From: Clostridium facile
Lineage (GTDB): Bacteria > Bacillota > Clostridia > Oscillospirales > Ruminococcaceae
DNA length: 64,000 bases
Direction: 5' to 3'
Assembly (NCBI RefSeq): GCF_014297275.1
Contig: NZ_JACOQK010000001.1
Span: forward strand, 744,001 to 808,000
Shown here piece after piece: positions 52,801-60,896 of the stretch. Below the pieces are notes generated by a model. The model did not search any database and had not been told where the DNA came from. It saw only the letters and a list, made by a program, of their open reading frames with translations. The position numbers were made by a program, and so were the translations under genes. Numbering within the stretch: the first letter of the stretch is position 1; the number at the start of each line of letters is the position of its first letter.

Positions 52801-53759
52801 ATGCCACAGAAGAAATCCAGGCAGAAGATGGAAGCGTAATACCCAAAGATGGTTTGATCGAACTGGTTTCCTGCGATGAAAATGGGACGGCAGCCTTCCA
52901 GTCTGATTTGCCAGTAAACCATTCCTACTATGTGCAGGAATACGAGACGGCTCCATCATATATTTTGGATTCCACCAAGTATCCTGTGAATACTGTGGTA
53001 TCCGATCAGAGCATGGAAGTAATAGAGATTTCAGTCAACAATGGAGAACCCATTGAAAATGAAATCATCCGTGGGACAGTAGAGGGCAAGAAGGTGGATG
53101 AAGATGGCAATTTCATTGAAGGAGCCTTGTTCGGCTTATTCCAACCAGAGGAAACAGAGTTTACAGAGGAAACCGCAATTGCCACAGCAACCAGCGATGT
53201 GTTTGGGCTCTTCAGGTTTTCCGATGTTCCGTATGGGGAATGGATTGTCCGTGAACTACAGCCAGCCCCATCCTTTGTGCTCAATGAAACTTCCTATCCA
53301 GTCACAGTGTCAGAGGATCAACATCTGGTTGTGATTGAGGTAGAAAATCGGCATATCTATGGGGAATTGGAGATTACCAAAACCGATCTAGTGGATGGAA
53401 AGCCGCTTTCCAACGCAGGGTTTCGCATCCGCAATGAAGCTGGTGAGATAGTAGAGGAAGGATATACCGATGAGAATGGGATTGCCCGATTCCAACTCCA
53501 ATATGGAACCTACACCTATGAGGAATTCGACGCCCCAGACGGATACCAGATGGATACTACGCCCTATGCGTTTGAAATTACAGAGGATGGCCAGATTGTC
53601 AAAGCGGTCATGACCAATGAGAAAGAACCCTCGCCAGTCATTGAAACACCACCTACAGGGGACATTCCCCTCAATGGATTCTGGATTGGCCTTTGCGCTG
53701 TGGTATTGGGCGGCGTCATTGCCCTGATTATCATCAAGGTAAAAAACAAGAATCGATAA
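49848..53759 (+). CDS. Wall-anchored adhesin with thioester and Cna-B repeats
   Basis: 1303 aa. Signal peptide 1-31 (LLLAMVMTFCSITLGMTASA). A thioester domain follows: YCIEPG with Cys86 and ATQLLIW with Gln161, the pair that forms an internal Cys-Gln bond able to attach covalently to host surfaces. About nine Cna-B/SpaA-like beta domains span about 325-1260 (recurring GxYxxxExxxPxGY, TDENG, and lysine-bearing strands such as LKVIKSSED and LEITKTD), likely stabilised by isopeptides. The C-terminus PPTGDIPLNGF, a hydrophobic helix and KVKNKNR is a variant sorting signal. Such proteins on conjugative elements aid mating-pair contact or host adhesion. AGGAGG 6 bases upstream. Confidence 0.9.
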   Translation: MKTCMKKSVALLLAMVMTFCSITLGMTASAAEEKIVSIINLPRANDPNKEGWGHSNINLLNGWSFKETDHATVISVDGYEGKSCYCIEPGIALKGGDRLSGEGEDFWNNYPSQYNDVLTPDQIKTYIGRIMINGWCGNNSLNWVSTDPQRADEAAQYLATQLLIWEVCVGERDVDFNKIDAAAKGASNVLEAIQPNHPLYSLIMSHYNDTANKVKQHTTLPGGFSRTPEQAQTVELTWDGTQYAATIQDGNNILSNFEFSGTGLSFSKNGDQLTITSPTPLADPVQVTANKQNSNRKGVLVWTDHVIDPNAGGGQDIATYGETISDPIVGYLNVKTNYGSVEIIKTSEDDKIENIGFTIEGNGTNGTYYTDSEGKILIPNLQPGEYTVSELPSENYEPQKPQQVTVIGGRTSTVTFNNSLKRGGLKVIKSSEDSFVEGIKFHLYGTSQSGDKVNAYAVTDENGVATFSDLFIGQSYTLEEVDTDQKYVIPEPQNAVVEWNQTTEYQFENVLKKFSVTLKKVDQDTLEPMRALEKGITQGNATLAGAIYGLYRGGELVDTYITDSSGSFTTDWYSCGDNWTIREIQPPEGYLLNDETYFIGAEPGNFQVEYNPLSMQAIEKVIKGNIQIIKHHDDGDTQIETPEQGAEFQLFLKQSGSYEQSKETERDLLTTDENGFAESKALPYGIYTVKQTKGAQGTELMPEFDVFIQEDGKVYRYLINNAVFKSDIEIVKKDSETGRIIAASGIGFKVRDLSTGEFITQHVNYPTPEEIDTFYTTSNGKLMLPEPLVVGNYELVEQQAPYGYVLSETPVPFTVDGTETTITVEKYNTPQKGTITIQKTGELFSSVIKTEDGRYQPVYQEHHLSGVEFRITAAEDIVTLDGTVRYPKGEVVDTITTDENGIASSKELYLGSYQMEETNVPAGMVKPEPHTVELTYAGQEVEVTELEESIYNQRQKVSLRLNKAMEQDELFGIQGELQSVVFGIYATEEIQAEDGSVIPKDGLIELVSCDENGTAAFQSDLPVNHSYYVQEYETAPSYILDSTKYPVNTVVSDQSMEVIEISVNNGEPIENEIIRGTVEGKKVDEDGNFIEGALFGLFQPEETEFTEETAIATATSDVFGLFRFSDVPYGEWIVRELQPAPSFVLNETSYPVTVSEDQHLVVIEVENRHIYGELEITKTDLVDGKPLSNAGFRIRNEAGEIVEEGYTDENGIARFQLQYGTYTYEEFDAPDGYQMDTTPYAFEITEDGQIVKAVMTNEKEPSPVIETPPTGDIPLNGFWIGLCAVVLGGVIALIIIKVKNKNR

Positions 53760-53773
53760 AGGAGGAACTATGA

Positions 53774-54103
53774 TTGAAACAGTCAAAATGGTTACTGGTA
53801 TTGATCACGGCATGCTTCTGTGTTTTTCTGTTCACCCTCCCCGCATTTGCGGCGGAGGGGAATGTGGCCAACGCCATTGAACAGACCTGGACGTCGGCCA
53901 AGGATGAGATCACCACAGTGGTGGACAACGTGGTATTCCCCGTGGTCGATATGGTGCTGGCAGTGTTACTGTTTGTGAAATTGGGTACGGCGTACTTTGA
54001 TTATCGACGTCATGGACAGTTTGAGTTCACGGCTCCAGCGATTTTGTTTGCCTGCCTGATTTTTACCCTCACCGCCCCGCTATATATCTGGACGATTGTA
54101 TAG
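53774..54103 (+). CDS. Pilin-like conjugation protein (VirB2/DUF3852-like)
   Basis: 109 aa starting at TTG 53774; GGAGG is 8 bases upstream and an out-of-frame ATG lies between. Signal peptide 1-27 (LLVLITACFCVFLFTLPAFA), then an amphipathic part (WTSAKDEITTVVDN), and two hydrophobic helices (VFPVVDMVLAVLLFVKLGTA, FTAPAILFACLIFTLTAPLYIW). Small secreted two-helix proteins before the VirB6 gene are the pilin candidates in type IV systems of Firmicutes. Confidence 0.7.
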   Translation: MKQSKWLLVLITACFCVFLFTLPAFAAEGNVANAIEQTWTSAKDEITTVVDNVVFPVVDMVLAVLLFVKLGTAYFDYRRHGQFEFTAPAILFACLIFTLTAPLYIWTIV

Positions 54104-54116
54104 GAGGGGAGATACC

Positions 54117-54698
54117 GTGAATAAGGATGCATTTTGGAATTTAATCGATGAGGTAAACGCAAAGGTAGACCGCAATGACCAGGAAGCAGTGTTATTAGCC
54201 ACAAAAGAAAAACTCATGGAACTGCCCCCAAGCGAGATAGCCCAGTGGGATCAGATCAAAGAAACGTATCGATATCTGGCAAACCGGAATCAATTGTGGG
54301 CGGCTTGCGCGGCGACATTGTCCCATAGCAGTACCGATGGATTTATTGATTTCCGTTACTGGCTGATTTCCCAGGGAAAAGAAATCTATCTCAACGCCAT
54401 ACACAATCCTGATTCCTTGGCAAACTATGATATCCCAAAGGGAAGCGCCAACTTTGAGCATTATGGATGGATCGCCAATGAAGCGTATGAAATCAAAACT
54501 GGGAGAGACCTTTTTCGTGAGAAAAAGGAGTATCCTTTGGAAGAACAGGTGGAACGGTCCATCCGGGCAGAGATCCATCTAAAACCAGATATCCCGTCTG
54601 ACTGGGAGTATTCTCAGCTTCCTGAGATTGTCCCAAAACTCTATCGGAAATACAATTCGGAAGAGCTGGAATCTTCAGGAATGGAACTACAGCAGTGA
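54117..54698 (+). CDS. DUF4240 protein, copy 1
   Basis: 193 aa starting at GTG 54117 (AGGAGGGGAG upstream). DUF4240 features: an FWNLIDEVNAKVDRNDQ helix, the LMELPPSEIAQWDQIK segment, and DFRYWLISQGKEIYLNAIHNPDSLANY near 85-115. The function of DUF4240 is unknown. It sits 13 bases after the pilin-like gene and is similar over about 150 residues to the protein at 54838. A C-terminal charged tail follows. Its place inside the conjugation operon suggests cargo or a modulator of transfer. Confidence 0.75.
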   Translation: MNKDAFWNLIDEVNAKVDRNDQEAVLLATKEKLMELPPSEIAQWDQIKETYRYLANRNQLWAACAATLSHSSTDGFIDFRYWLISQGKEIYLNAIHNPDSLANYDIPKGSANFEHYGWIANEAYEIKTGRDLFREKKEYPLEEQVERSIRAEIHLKPDIPSDWEYSQLPEIVPKLYRKYNSEELESSGMELQQ

Positions 54699-54715
54699 TT
54701 GATTCAATAAGAAAT

Positions 54716-54817
54716 GGAGGTGAAGCCATTTGTTTGGATGGCTCAGAGATTTGGTTGGAGGAATCGCGGATACCGTGATGGGAATTTTTGAAGGGATAGG
54801 GGAAGAGATATCTAGTA
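54716..54817 (+). repeat. Repeat copy 1 (5' end of virB6-like gene)
   Basis: Matches 56039-56139; 52 bases at 54731-54782 are identical to 56053-56104, including ribosome site and start region. Confidence 0.9.
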
Positions 54818-54822
54818 TATAA
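54730..54822 (+). pseudogene. Truncated 5' fragment of the virB6-like gene
   Basis: 30 codons from TTG 54730 give MFGWLRDLVGGIADTVMGIF...then a stop, nearly the same as the first 28 residues of the intact gene at 56052. It keeps its ribosome site, so a short peptide might still be made. It separates the two DUF4240 genes. Confidence 0.8.
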
Positions 54823-54837
54823 AGAAGGGAGAATGGT

Positions 54838-56028
54838 ATGGAAAGGGATATCTTTTGGAAATTCATTGATGAAATCAACGCAACAGTGGACAGCAATGAC
54901 GAGGACGCAGTGATATCAGCTACCAAGAAAAAGCTCATGGAATTACCCTCAATGAGGATTCTACAATGGATTGAAATCAAAGACACCTATGTGAAGTTGG
55001 CTGACCGGAATGATTTGCTGGCAGCGTGTGAAGCGGTCAATTTATCTCATGACCAGGCATCCTTCCGTTACTTTTGTAATTGGCTGGTCGCTCAGGGAAA
55101 GGAAATGTATTTTGACGCTTTACACAATCCTGATTCCCTGGTCAATTACAGCATTCCAGAAGGAAAAGCAAAATTTCAGTATTACGGGTCTGCTACCAGC
55201 GAAGCATTCGAAGAAAAAGCGAACCTGGAAATGATGGGTAATATTCACTTGAACCCAGCCGCTTCACCTGATTGGAGCGATTCCAATTTGACGGAATTTG
55301 TCCCCAAACTGAACCAGAAGTATCATCTGATTCGGAGTTTGTGTAAAAAACTAGAAGAAGAATATGATCAATACCAATACAGTTGGCTGGGGATGAACCG
55401 GAATCGGACACAACTGCTCGAACAGATGGAACAGATATGCAGTATACAGATCGTATATGATAATTTCGTGAAGAACAATCACCTATACCCGCAAGAATAT
55501 CTGGAACAAATGCTGGAACTGGACCACCCTCTGCAGAAATTATCAGAATGTTATTTATTAGAGAAAGGGTTTGATATTCATCCTGAAATGGAACGTGTGA
55601 TTGGGTTTTACCAATGTGATAAACCTCTGAAGCCCATCACCATTCTGGTTGACCCAGAAGCCATTTCCTGTAGCACACACAAGGAAAAAATGGAGATACT
55701 TGACCAGCATCTGGACCAGAATATGGACGAGATGATCGATACAATGAACCGTACAGTAATTGACGCTGTAATCAAAGATATGGATATCCTGTCAACCATG
55801 CGGCAATTGTACTACAGCTTTAAACAGGAGAAGGAACTTTACCCACCAGAGGTACTGGATCATATTTCCCTTTTAAGAAAACCATTGAGCTATATAGAAT
55901 CACCAATATATAAAATGTGCGTTACAAGGAAAAACAATCCTTCTGAACTGGAATCCATTCTGCCAAAATTGTTTTCAGATACGCCAGGACAGGAACTGGA
56001 TATTGAAGCAGGTTCAATTCAAATTTAA
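54838..56028 (+). CDS. DUF4240 protein, copy 2, with C-terminal extension
   Basis: 396 aa. Residues 1-130 (FWKFIDEINATVDSNDED; FCNWLVAQGKEMYFDALHNPDSLVNY) parallel copy 1 at roughly half identity. Residues about 165-396 are an extra helical region (LCKKLEEEYDQYQYSWLGMN; EMIDTMNRTVIDAVIKDMD; LYYSFKQEKELYPPEVLDHI) without a recognised family. No signal peptide or membrane helix, so it is cytosolic. AGAAGGGAG precedes the ATG. Confidence 0.75.
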   Translation: MERDIFWKFIDEINATVDSNDEDAVISATKKKLMELPSMRILQWIEIKDTYVKLADRNDLLAACEAVNLSHDQASFRYFCNWLVAQGKEMYFDALHNPDSLVNYSIPEGKAKFQYYGSATSEAFEEKANLEMMGNIHLNPAASPDWSDSNLTEFVPKLNQKYHLIRSLCKKLEEEYDQYQYSWLGMNRNRTQLLEQMEQICSIQIVYDNFVKNNHLYPQEYLEQMLELDHPLQKLSECYLLEKGFDIHPEMERVIGFYQCDKPLKPITILVDPEAISCSTHKEKMEILDQHLDQNMDEMIDTMNRTVIDAVIKDMDILSTMRQLYYSFKQEKELYPPEVLDHISLLRKPLSYIESPIYKMCVTRKNNPSELESILPKLFSDTPGQELDIEAGSIQI

Positions 56029-56038
56029 AATAATACTG

Positions 56039-56139
56039 GAGGTGAAGCTAATTGTTTGGATGGCTCAGAGATTTGGTTGGAGGAATCGCGGATACCGTGA
56101 TGGGGATGTTTGGAGGGATAGGAGAAGAGATATCCAGCG
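56039..56139 (+). repeat. Repeat copy 2 (start of intact virB6-like gene)
   Basis: Partner of 54716-54817. Confidence 0.9.
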
Positions 56140-56984
56140 TGATCTGGGATACTATGCTTCAATGGATTTATGAGGCGATCTACAACGCAATCGCTGACTT
56201 TTTCTTAATGATGGGAAATATGGGAGCGGATATATTTGAATTGAGCTGGATTGAAGCGGCAATCCAGCTCTTTACTTTGTTAGGCTGGGCGTTGTTTCTG
56301 GTGGGTTCGGTGGTGGCCGTATTCGACCTTGCTATCCAGTACCAGTCCGGGAGAGCGGATATCAAGACGTCTGTATTGAATCTGTTAAAAGGATTTTTTG
56401 CCGCCAGCCTGATGGGTACTGTACCAGTGGAGCTGTACAAGTTCTGTATCAGTCTGCAAAACACCTTCTCCCATGACCTGTCCGCCATATTTGCGGGAAA
56501 CCAATCCGCTGATATAGCTGGAACCAGTATGAGTATCCTGGACGGGTTCTTTTCCGTGTCCAACCAGGTGTATTCCAGCATATTCAATCTTCTATCCATG
56601 ATCGCTTTTGCCTATTGTATCATAAAAATATTTTTTGCGAATATCAAACGGGGCGGTATCCTGTTGATCCAGATCGGAGTGGGTAGCCTCTATCTGTTTT
56701 CCCTGCCCCGTGGGTATTCCGATGGATTCACCCAATGGTGCAAACAGATTATGGCCCTGTGTTTCACCGCCTTTATGCAGACAACCCTGCTTCTCTTGGG
56801 GTTGTTCACCTTCCAGAACAATATGCTGCTGGGGCTGGGGGTTATGCTGGCGGCCAATGAAATCCCAAGAATCGCTCAGCAGTTCGGTTTGGACTCCAGC
56901 GCGAGGGTGAATATGATGAGCGTAGTTCACGCCACCACAACGGCGGTGAATTTAACCCGGAATATCGTACACGCAATCAAATAG
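56052..56984 (+). CDS. VirB6/TrbL-like conjugal transfer membrane protein
   Basis: 310 aa from TTG 56052 (GGAGGTGAAGC upstream). An amphipathic N-terminus (MFGWLRDLVGGIADTVMG) is followed by about six membrane segments, including IQLFTLLGWALFLVGSVVAVFDLAI, LLKGFFAASLMGTVPVELYKF, IFNLLSMIAFAYCIIKIFFANI, ILLIQIGVGSLYLFSLPRGY and ALCFTAFMQTTLLLLGLFTF. The KRGGILLIQIGVGSLYLFSLPRG and MLAANEIPRIAQQFGLDSS stretches are those of TrbL-type proteins of Tn1549-like elements. It would form the inner-membrane channel part. Confidence 0.82.
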   Translation: MFGWLRDLVGGIADTVMGMFGGIGEEISSVIWDTMLQWIYEAIYNAIADFFLMMGNMGADIFELSWIEAAIQLFTLLGWALFLVGSVVAVFDLAIQYQSGRADIKTSVLNLLKGFFAASLMGTVPVELYKFCISLQNTFSHDLSAIFAGNQSADIAGTSMSILDGFFSVSNQVYSSIFNLLSMIAFAYCIIKIFFANIKRGGILLIQIGVGSLYLFSLPRGYSDGFTQWCKQIMALCFTAFMQTTLLLLGLFTFQNNMLLGLGVMLAANEIPRIAQQFGLDSSARVNMMSVVHATTTAVNLTRNIVHAIK

Positions 56985-56992
56985 GAGGAAGT

Positions 56993-57253
56993 ATGAAAAA
57001 ATATATCTACCCGCAAAACCTAAAGGCAGCCGCAAACCTCTGGCTGTGGAGTTTACGAGATTTCGCCATCCTCTGTATCGCACTTCTTCTCTCCGTCCTC
57101 TCCCTGGTACAGCTGGGGTTTGTTTTGCCGCTGGCACTGAGTATCTGTTACGCTTTTCTCACCATCCGCCTGAGCGAGGTGACCATCCTGGACTTTATCC
57201 GGTACGCAGTGCGGTATTTTATCCTCACAGAACAGACGTTTGAATGGAGGTAA
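56993..57253 (+). CDS. PrgI-family conjugal transfer protein
   Basis: 86 aa, GGAGG 4 bases upstream. Two closely spaced hydrophobic segments (LRDFAILCIALLLSVLSLVQLGFVLPLALSICYAFL) after YIYPQNLKAAANLWLWS, then a TILDFIRYAVRYFIL tail. This is the PrgI pattern: a small inner-membrane partner, always before VirB4. Stop lies 2 bases before the next ATG. Confidence 0.8.
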   Translation: MKKYIYPQNLKAAANLWLWSLRDFAILCIALLLSVLSLVQLGFVLPLALSICYAFLTIRLSEVTILDFIRYAVRYFILTEQTFEWR

Positions 57254-57255
57254 CC

Positions 57256-57828
57256 ATGAAACAAAAGAAAAAAGGACGTTCAGTACAGAATTTGATTGGG
57301 ATCAGCAGCTTTACCGACTATGGGATTGCCGTTGGAAAATATGAGGTGATCTTCTTCTCTGTTTCCCCTGTGAACATCTCGGTGCTGTCCCGTACCAGTG
57401 TGGAAACAAAAATACACCATCTGTTGATGACACTTTCGGCCATACCAGAACTGGAGATGGTCTGTATGGATTCCAACGAACGGTTTGATCAGAACCAGGA
57501 ATCTATCAAAGGGAGGTTGGAACAGGAAAAGAACCCATTTGTGGTTCAGGCACTGCAAAAAGACATGGAATATCTGGATCAGATTCAGGTTGAAATGGCC
57601 AATGCCAGGCAGTTCTTCTTTGCGTTAAAACTGCAGAACAGGAAAGAGGATCAAGTGTTCCAGGAGAGCAACCGTGCCCAGAAGGTGATGGAAGAACAGG
57701 GGTTTGACGTGAAACGGATGGACAAAGAGGGGATCAAGCAGATGTTTGCCATCTATTTTGGCACCGCAATTACTGGAGAGCAAATGCCAGATGTGGATGG
57801 CGTTCAACACTTTGAGATGGAACAATAA
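57256..57828 (+). CDS. Conjugation protein preceding VirB4, possible VirB4 N-domain-like
   Basis: 190 aa from ATG 57256 with GGAGG supplied by the end of the prgI gene. After a basic start (KQKKKGRSVQNLIGI) comes a strand-rich region ISSFTDYGIAVGKYEVIFFSVSPVNISVLS and helices with a QVEMANARQFFFALKLQNR segment. This layout resembles the N-terminal domain of TraC/VirB4 proteins, where phrases such as a residue run ending in R-FFL...F recur. It may be a partner that complements the shorter ATPase encoded next. No catalytic motif. Confidence 0.5.
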   Translation: MKQKKKGRSVQNLIGISSFTDYGIAVGKYEVIFFSVSPVNISVLSRTSVETKIHHLLMTLSAIPELEMVCMDSNERFDQNQESIKGRLEQEKNPFVVQALQKDMEYLDQIQVEMANARQFFFALKLQNRKEDQVFQESNRAQKVMEEQGFDVKRMDKEGIKQMFAIYFGTAITGEQMPDVDGVQHFEMEQ

Positions 57829-57881
57829 ATGACACGGCAATTCCAATGAGCATTGCCGTTTTTGAATCAAAGGATGATGCT

Positions 57882-59711
57882 ATGTTATTGAAACGAAAAA
57901 AGGAATTGACTGAAGAAGAACTGGAAGAAATCCGAACCAAGGATTTCTTTGACATGGTCTTACCCAGTACCATCAAATTTCAAAACGACCATTACTATGT
58001 GGGGGACTTTGTCTGCTGTGTTTGGGTGATACGGGAATACCCCCCTTCCACCGAGGAACAGGCGATTCTGTCCCAACTGGCGGACAAACAAGGAGTAACC
58101 CTGCATATCTATACCAGAATGGTCACCAATCTGGAACAGAGGAAGATCATCCAGAACGCCGCCAGAAGGAACAAGATGATGTCCAACGCCAACGATGTGA
58201 CCGAAACCATACAGGCAGAGGGAAATTTGCAGGATGTCATTGAATTGCTGGCGAACATGCGGAAAAACCGGGAACCTCTCCTTCATTGTTCCGTGTTTCT
58301 GGAACTGAGAGCCAAAAATCTGGATGGATTAAAGGAACTGCAATCGGATATTGAGATGGAACTGACCCGTTCCAAACTGTCGATTGACCGATTGACCCTG
58401 CGGCAAAAAGAAGGATTTCTCTCTGTTCTGCCAGTGGGCGTCAACCAGTTTGGAGCGCAGTTTGAACGGGTTCTGCCAGCGTCCAGCATTGCCAACTTTT
58501 ATCCCTTTAACTATTCTGGAAAAAACGACCCCAATGGCCTGTTGATTGGAAGGGATAAGTATGGCACCAATATTCTGGTGGACTTTGACAAACGGACGGA
58601 TGACAAAACCAACAGCAACGCGTTGATCTTGGGAAACAGTGGACAGGGAAAATCCTTTTTGATGAAATCACTGATCACCAACTTGCGGGAATCCGGCAAG
58701 GCAATCCTATGCTTAGATCCAGAGGAGGAATACAGGGAGCTGACCGAGAACCTTGGAGGAAGTTACATTGATTTTCTGTCAGGCGAGTTCATGATCAACC
58801 CTTTGGAACCAAAACTCTGGAATACTGGGGAAGAAAAAGAAGATGACCAACCGGAAGCCTTCCAGAAAGATACCATCCTGTCCCAGCACATCGCCTATTT
58901 AAAAGACTTTTTTCGGTCTTACAAGGATTTCACAGACGCGCAGATTGATACCATCGAACTCCTGCTCTCCAAACTGTATACCCAATTCAAGATCACCGAC
59001 AATACCGATTTTTCCAAGTTGCAGTCAAGGAATTACCCCACCTTACAGGACTTCTATGAATTGTGTGAGCAGGAATACCAGGTATTCCAGAAAGAAGAAA
59101 AACACCTGTACACCGAACAGGAGCTGCAGCAGGTTTGCCTGGGACTCCATTCCATGTGCGTGGGTTCTGAGTCCAAATATTTCAACGGGCACAGCAACAT
59201 ACGGGATGGACAGTTCCTCTGTTTTGGGGTGAAAGGGCTGTTGGATACCAACAAGCGGTTGAAGGACGCCATGCTGTTTAACATCCTGTCCTACATGTCC
59301 AACCAGCTGTTGGCCAAAGGAAACACCGTGGCTTCCATTGATGAGCTCTATTTGTTCTTGACCAACCGGACAGCCATCGAATATATTCGGAACGCCATGA
59401 AACGTGTCCGCAAAAAGGATTCTTCCATTATTATCACCAGCCAGAATATCAATGACTTTCTAATCCCTGAGGTATCTGAATTCACAAAACCCCTGTTCTC
59501 CATCCCCGCCCATCAGTTCTTGTTCAACCTGGGGCATGTGGAGGTACAGTCGGTGTTGGATACCCTGCAGCTGGAACCGTCCGAGTTTGATTTGATCAAA
59601 TACCCGGAACGTGGTACCTGCCTTTATCGGTGCGGAAATGAACGCTATTTGTTGCAGGTGATAGCCAGTGAATACAAGCAATCCCTGTTTGGAAAGGCAG
59701 GGGGACGATGA
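57882..59711 (+). CDS. VirB4-type conjugation ATPase
   Basis: 609 aa from ATG 57882 (AAAGGATG 7 bases upstream); ATG 57846 is in frame but lacks a site. It powers pilus biogenesis and substrate transfer. N-terminal FFDMVLPSTIKFQNDHYYVGDFVCCVWVIREYP is typical of the TraE/VirB4 group in Firmicute elements. Walker A GNSGQGKSFL is near residue 252 and Walker B VASIDELYLFL near 480; IIITSQNINDFL near 515 is the arginine-finger/sensor region. Its stop overlaps the next start. Confidence 0.92.
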   Translation: MLLKRKKELTEEELEEIRTKDFFDMVLPSTIKFQNDHYYVGDFVCCVWVIREYPPSTEEQAILSQLADKQGVTLHIYTRMVTNLEQRKIIQNAARRNKMMSNANDVTETIQAEGNLQDVIELLANMRKNREPLLHCSVFLELRAKNLDGLKELQSDIEMELTRSKLSIDRLTLRQKEGFLSVLPVGVNQFGAQFERVLPASSIANFYPFNYSGKNDPNGLLIGRDKYGTNILVDFDKRTDDKTNSNALILGNSGQGKSFLMKSLITNLRESGKAILCLDPEEEYRELTENLGGSYIDFLSGEFMINPLEPKLWNTGEEKEDDQPEAFQKDTILSQHIAYLKDFFRSYKDFTDAQIDTIELLLSKLYTQFKITDNTDFSKLQSRNYPTLQDFYELCEQEYQVFQKEEKHLYTEQELQQVCLGLHSMCVGSESKYFNGHSNIRDGQFLCFGVKGLLDTNKRLKDAMLFNILSYMSNQLLAKGNTVASIDELYLFLTNRTAIEYIRNAMKRVRKKDSSIIITSQNINDFLIPEVSEFTKPLFSIPAHQFLFNLGHVEVQSVLDTLQLEPSEFDLIKYPERGTCLYRCGNERYLLQVIASEYKQSLFGKAGGR

Positions 59712-60706
59712 GTGCGGCAATCAAAGCGGCGATTACCGTATTGATGGACAAAAACTTGAGAAAGGCTGTGGGCGGTATCATCCTGGGGGTTGTGGTGATC
59801 CTTCTCATCCCCATCGTTGTTGTGTTGGGGATTGCTGACAGCGAATTTGAGGTGGACAAGGAACAGGTGGCGCAGCAGGTGGAAGCAAACTTAACACCAG
59901 AACAGATTGCTCAGATGAAAGAGGTGGAAGATATGTTCCAGGAGATTGAAACAAAAATGAGAGAAAAGGGGTTTGCTTCCCGCACCATGGAGGCGCAGAT
60001 CCTCTACCTTGCTTTGGGGAACCAATCCACATCAGGGGGTTTTGTGGATAAGCTGGTTTCCTGTTTCAATTTGGATCAGACAGACCAGCAGTTGATTGAT
60101 TTGGTCAACCAGGTGTTTGGCACATCTTTTTCGTTTGAGGATTTTACCAAGGTCATGTCAGGAATCCGAACAGTTGCCATCGACACATCCGGATTCAAAG
60201 ACCCTACTACCAAAAACAACCTGGATTTAGCCACATGGGCAGAACAAGCCTGTCAGACTGGTTGGGGGTATGTCTATGGAACCTATGGGACGGTATTAAG
60301 CGAAACAATCCTACGACAGAAACTACAGCAGTTTCCAGATGAGGTAGTTCCATTTGAATCTTTTATCCGTCAGAACTGGATGGGGAAACGGACAGCCGAT
60401 TGCATTGGGCTGATCAAGGCATATGGATGGTTTGACCCCAATACCGGAGAAATTAACTATGGTACAAATGGAATTCAGGATTTGAGTGCCAACAATACCT
60501 TTGAAGCAGCCACTGAAAAAGGGACGATCGATACCATCCCTGAGGTACCTGGAATCATTGTCTGGGAGCCAGGGCATGTGGGAATCTATCTGGGAAACGA
60601 TACGGTAATCGAATCCATGAACACCGAAAAGGGTGTGGTCAAGACACAGTTATCAAAACGGAGTTTTACCCACTGGTTTTACATGCCTGGTATCCGTTAT
60701 CAATGA
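59708..60706 (+). CDS. NlpC/P60-like cell-wall hydrolase of the conjugation system
   Basis: 332 aa. One N-terminal membrane helix (GGIILGVVVILLIPIVVVLGIA, about 22-45), a coiled stalk (VEDMFQEIETKMREKG), then an extracellular C-terminal domain. The catalytic features of NlpC/P60 are present: TADCIGLIKAYGW with the cysteine near residue 226 and GHVGIYLGND with histidine near 290. Such proteins open peptidoglycan for the transfer channel. The usual additional lysozyme-like domain seen in some homologues is absent. Overlaps virB4 by 4 bases. Confidence 0.85.
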   Translation: MSAAIKAAITVLMDKNLRKAVGGIILGVVVILLIPIVVVLGIADSEFEVDKEQVAQQVEANLTPEQIAQMKEVEDMFQEIETKMREKGFASRTMEAQILYLALGNQSTSGGFVDKLVSCFNLDQTDQQLIDLVNQVFGTSFSFEDFTKVMSGIRTVAIDTSGFKDPTTKNNLDLATWAEQACQTGWGYVYGTYGTVLSETILRQKLQQFPDEVVPFESFIRQNWMGKRTADCIGLIKAYGWFDPNTGEINYGTNGIQDLSANNTFEAATEKGTIDTIPEVPGIIVWEPGHVGIYLGNDTVIESMNTEKGVVKTQLSKRSFTHWFYMPGIRYQ

Positions 60707-60730
60707 TTGAAAGAGGGGAAGGATAGAGTT

Positions 60731-60847
60731 ATGGAATTAATAGCAGATAGGAATAGACAGAAATATCTGGTACTGGAATCTGTTGTAATGAAAAAGGTCA
60801 TTGAACTTCCAAATAAAATCATTCAAATATTGCCATTTCATTTGTAG
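60731..60847 (+). CDS. Possible 38-aa ORF
   Basis: MELIADRNRQKYLVL... preceded by GGGGAAGG 9 bases upstream. No family; its end overlaps the promoter of the Fic gene, so it may be fortuitous. Confidence 0.25.
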   Translation: MELIADRNRQKYLVLESVVMKKVIELPNKIIQILPFHL

Positions 60848-60858
60848 CATGCTATAAT
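60830..60858 (+). promoter_or_regulatory. Promoter of the Fic gene
   Basis: TTGCCA (60830-60835), 17-base spacer, perfect TATAAT (60853-60858). Confidence 0.75.
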
Positions 60859-60896
60859 TAACAATTATGACAGATATATAGTGAGGTGAGTCAGGC

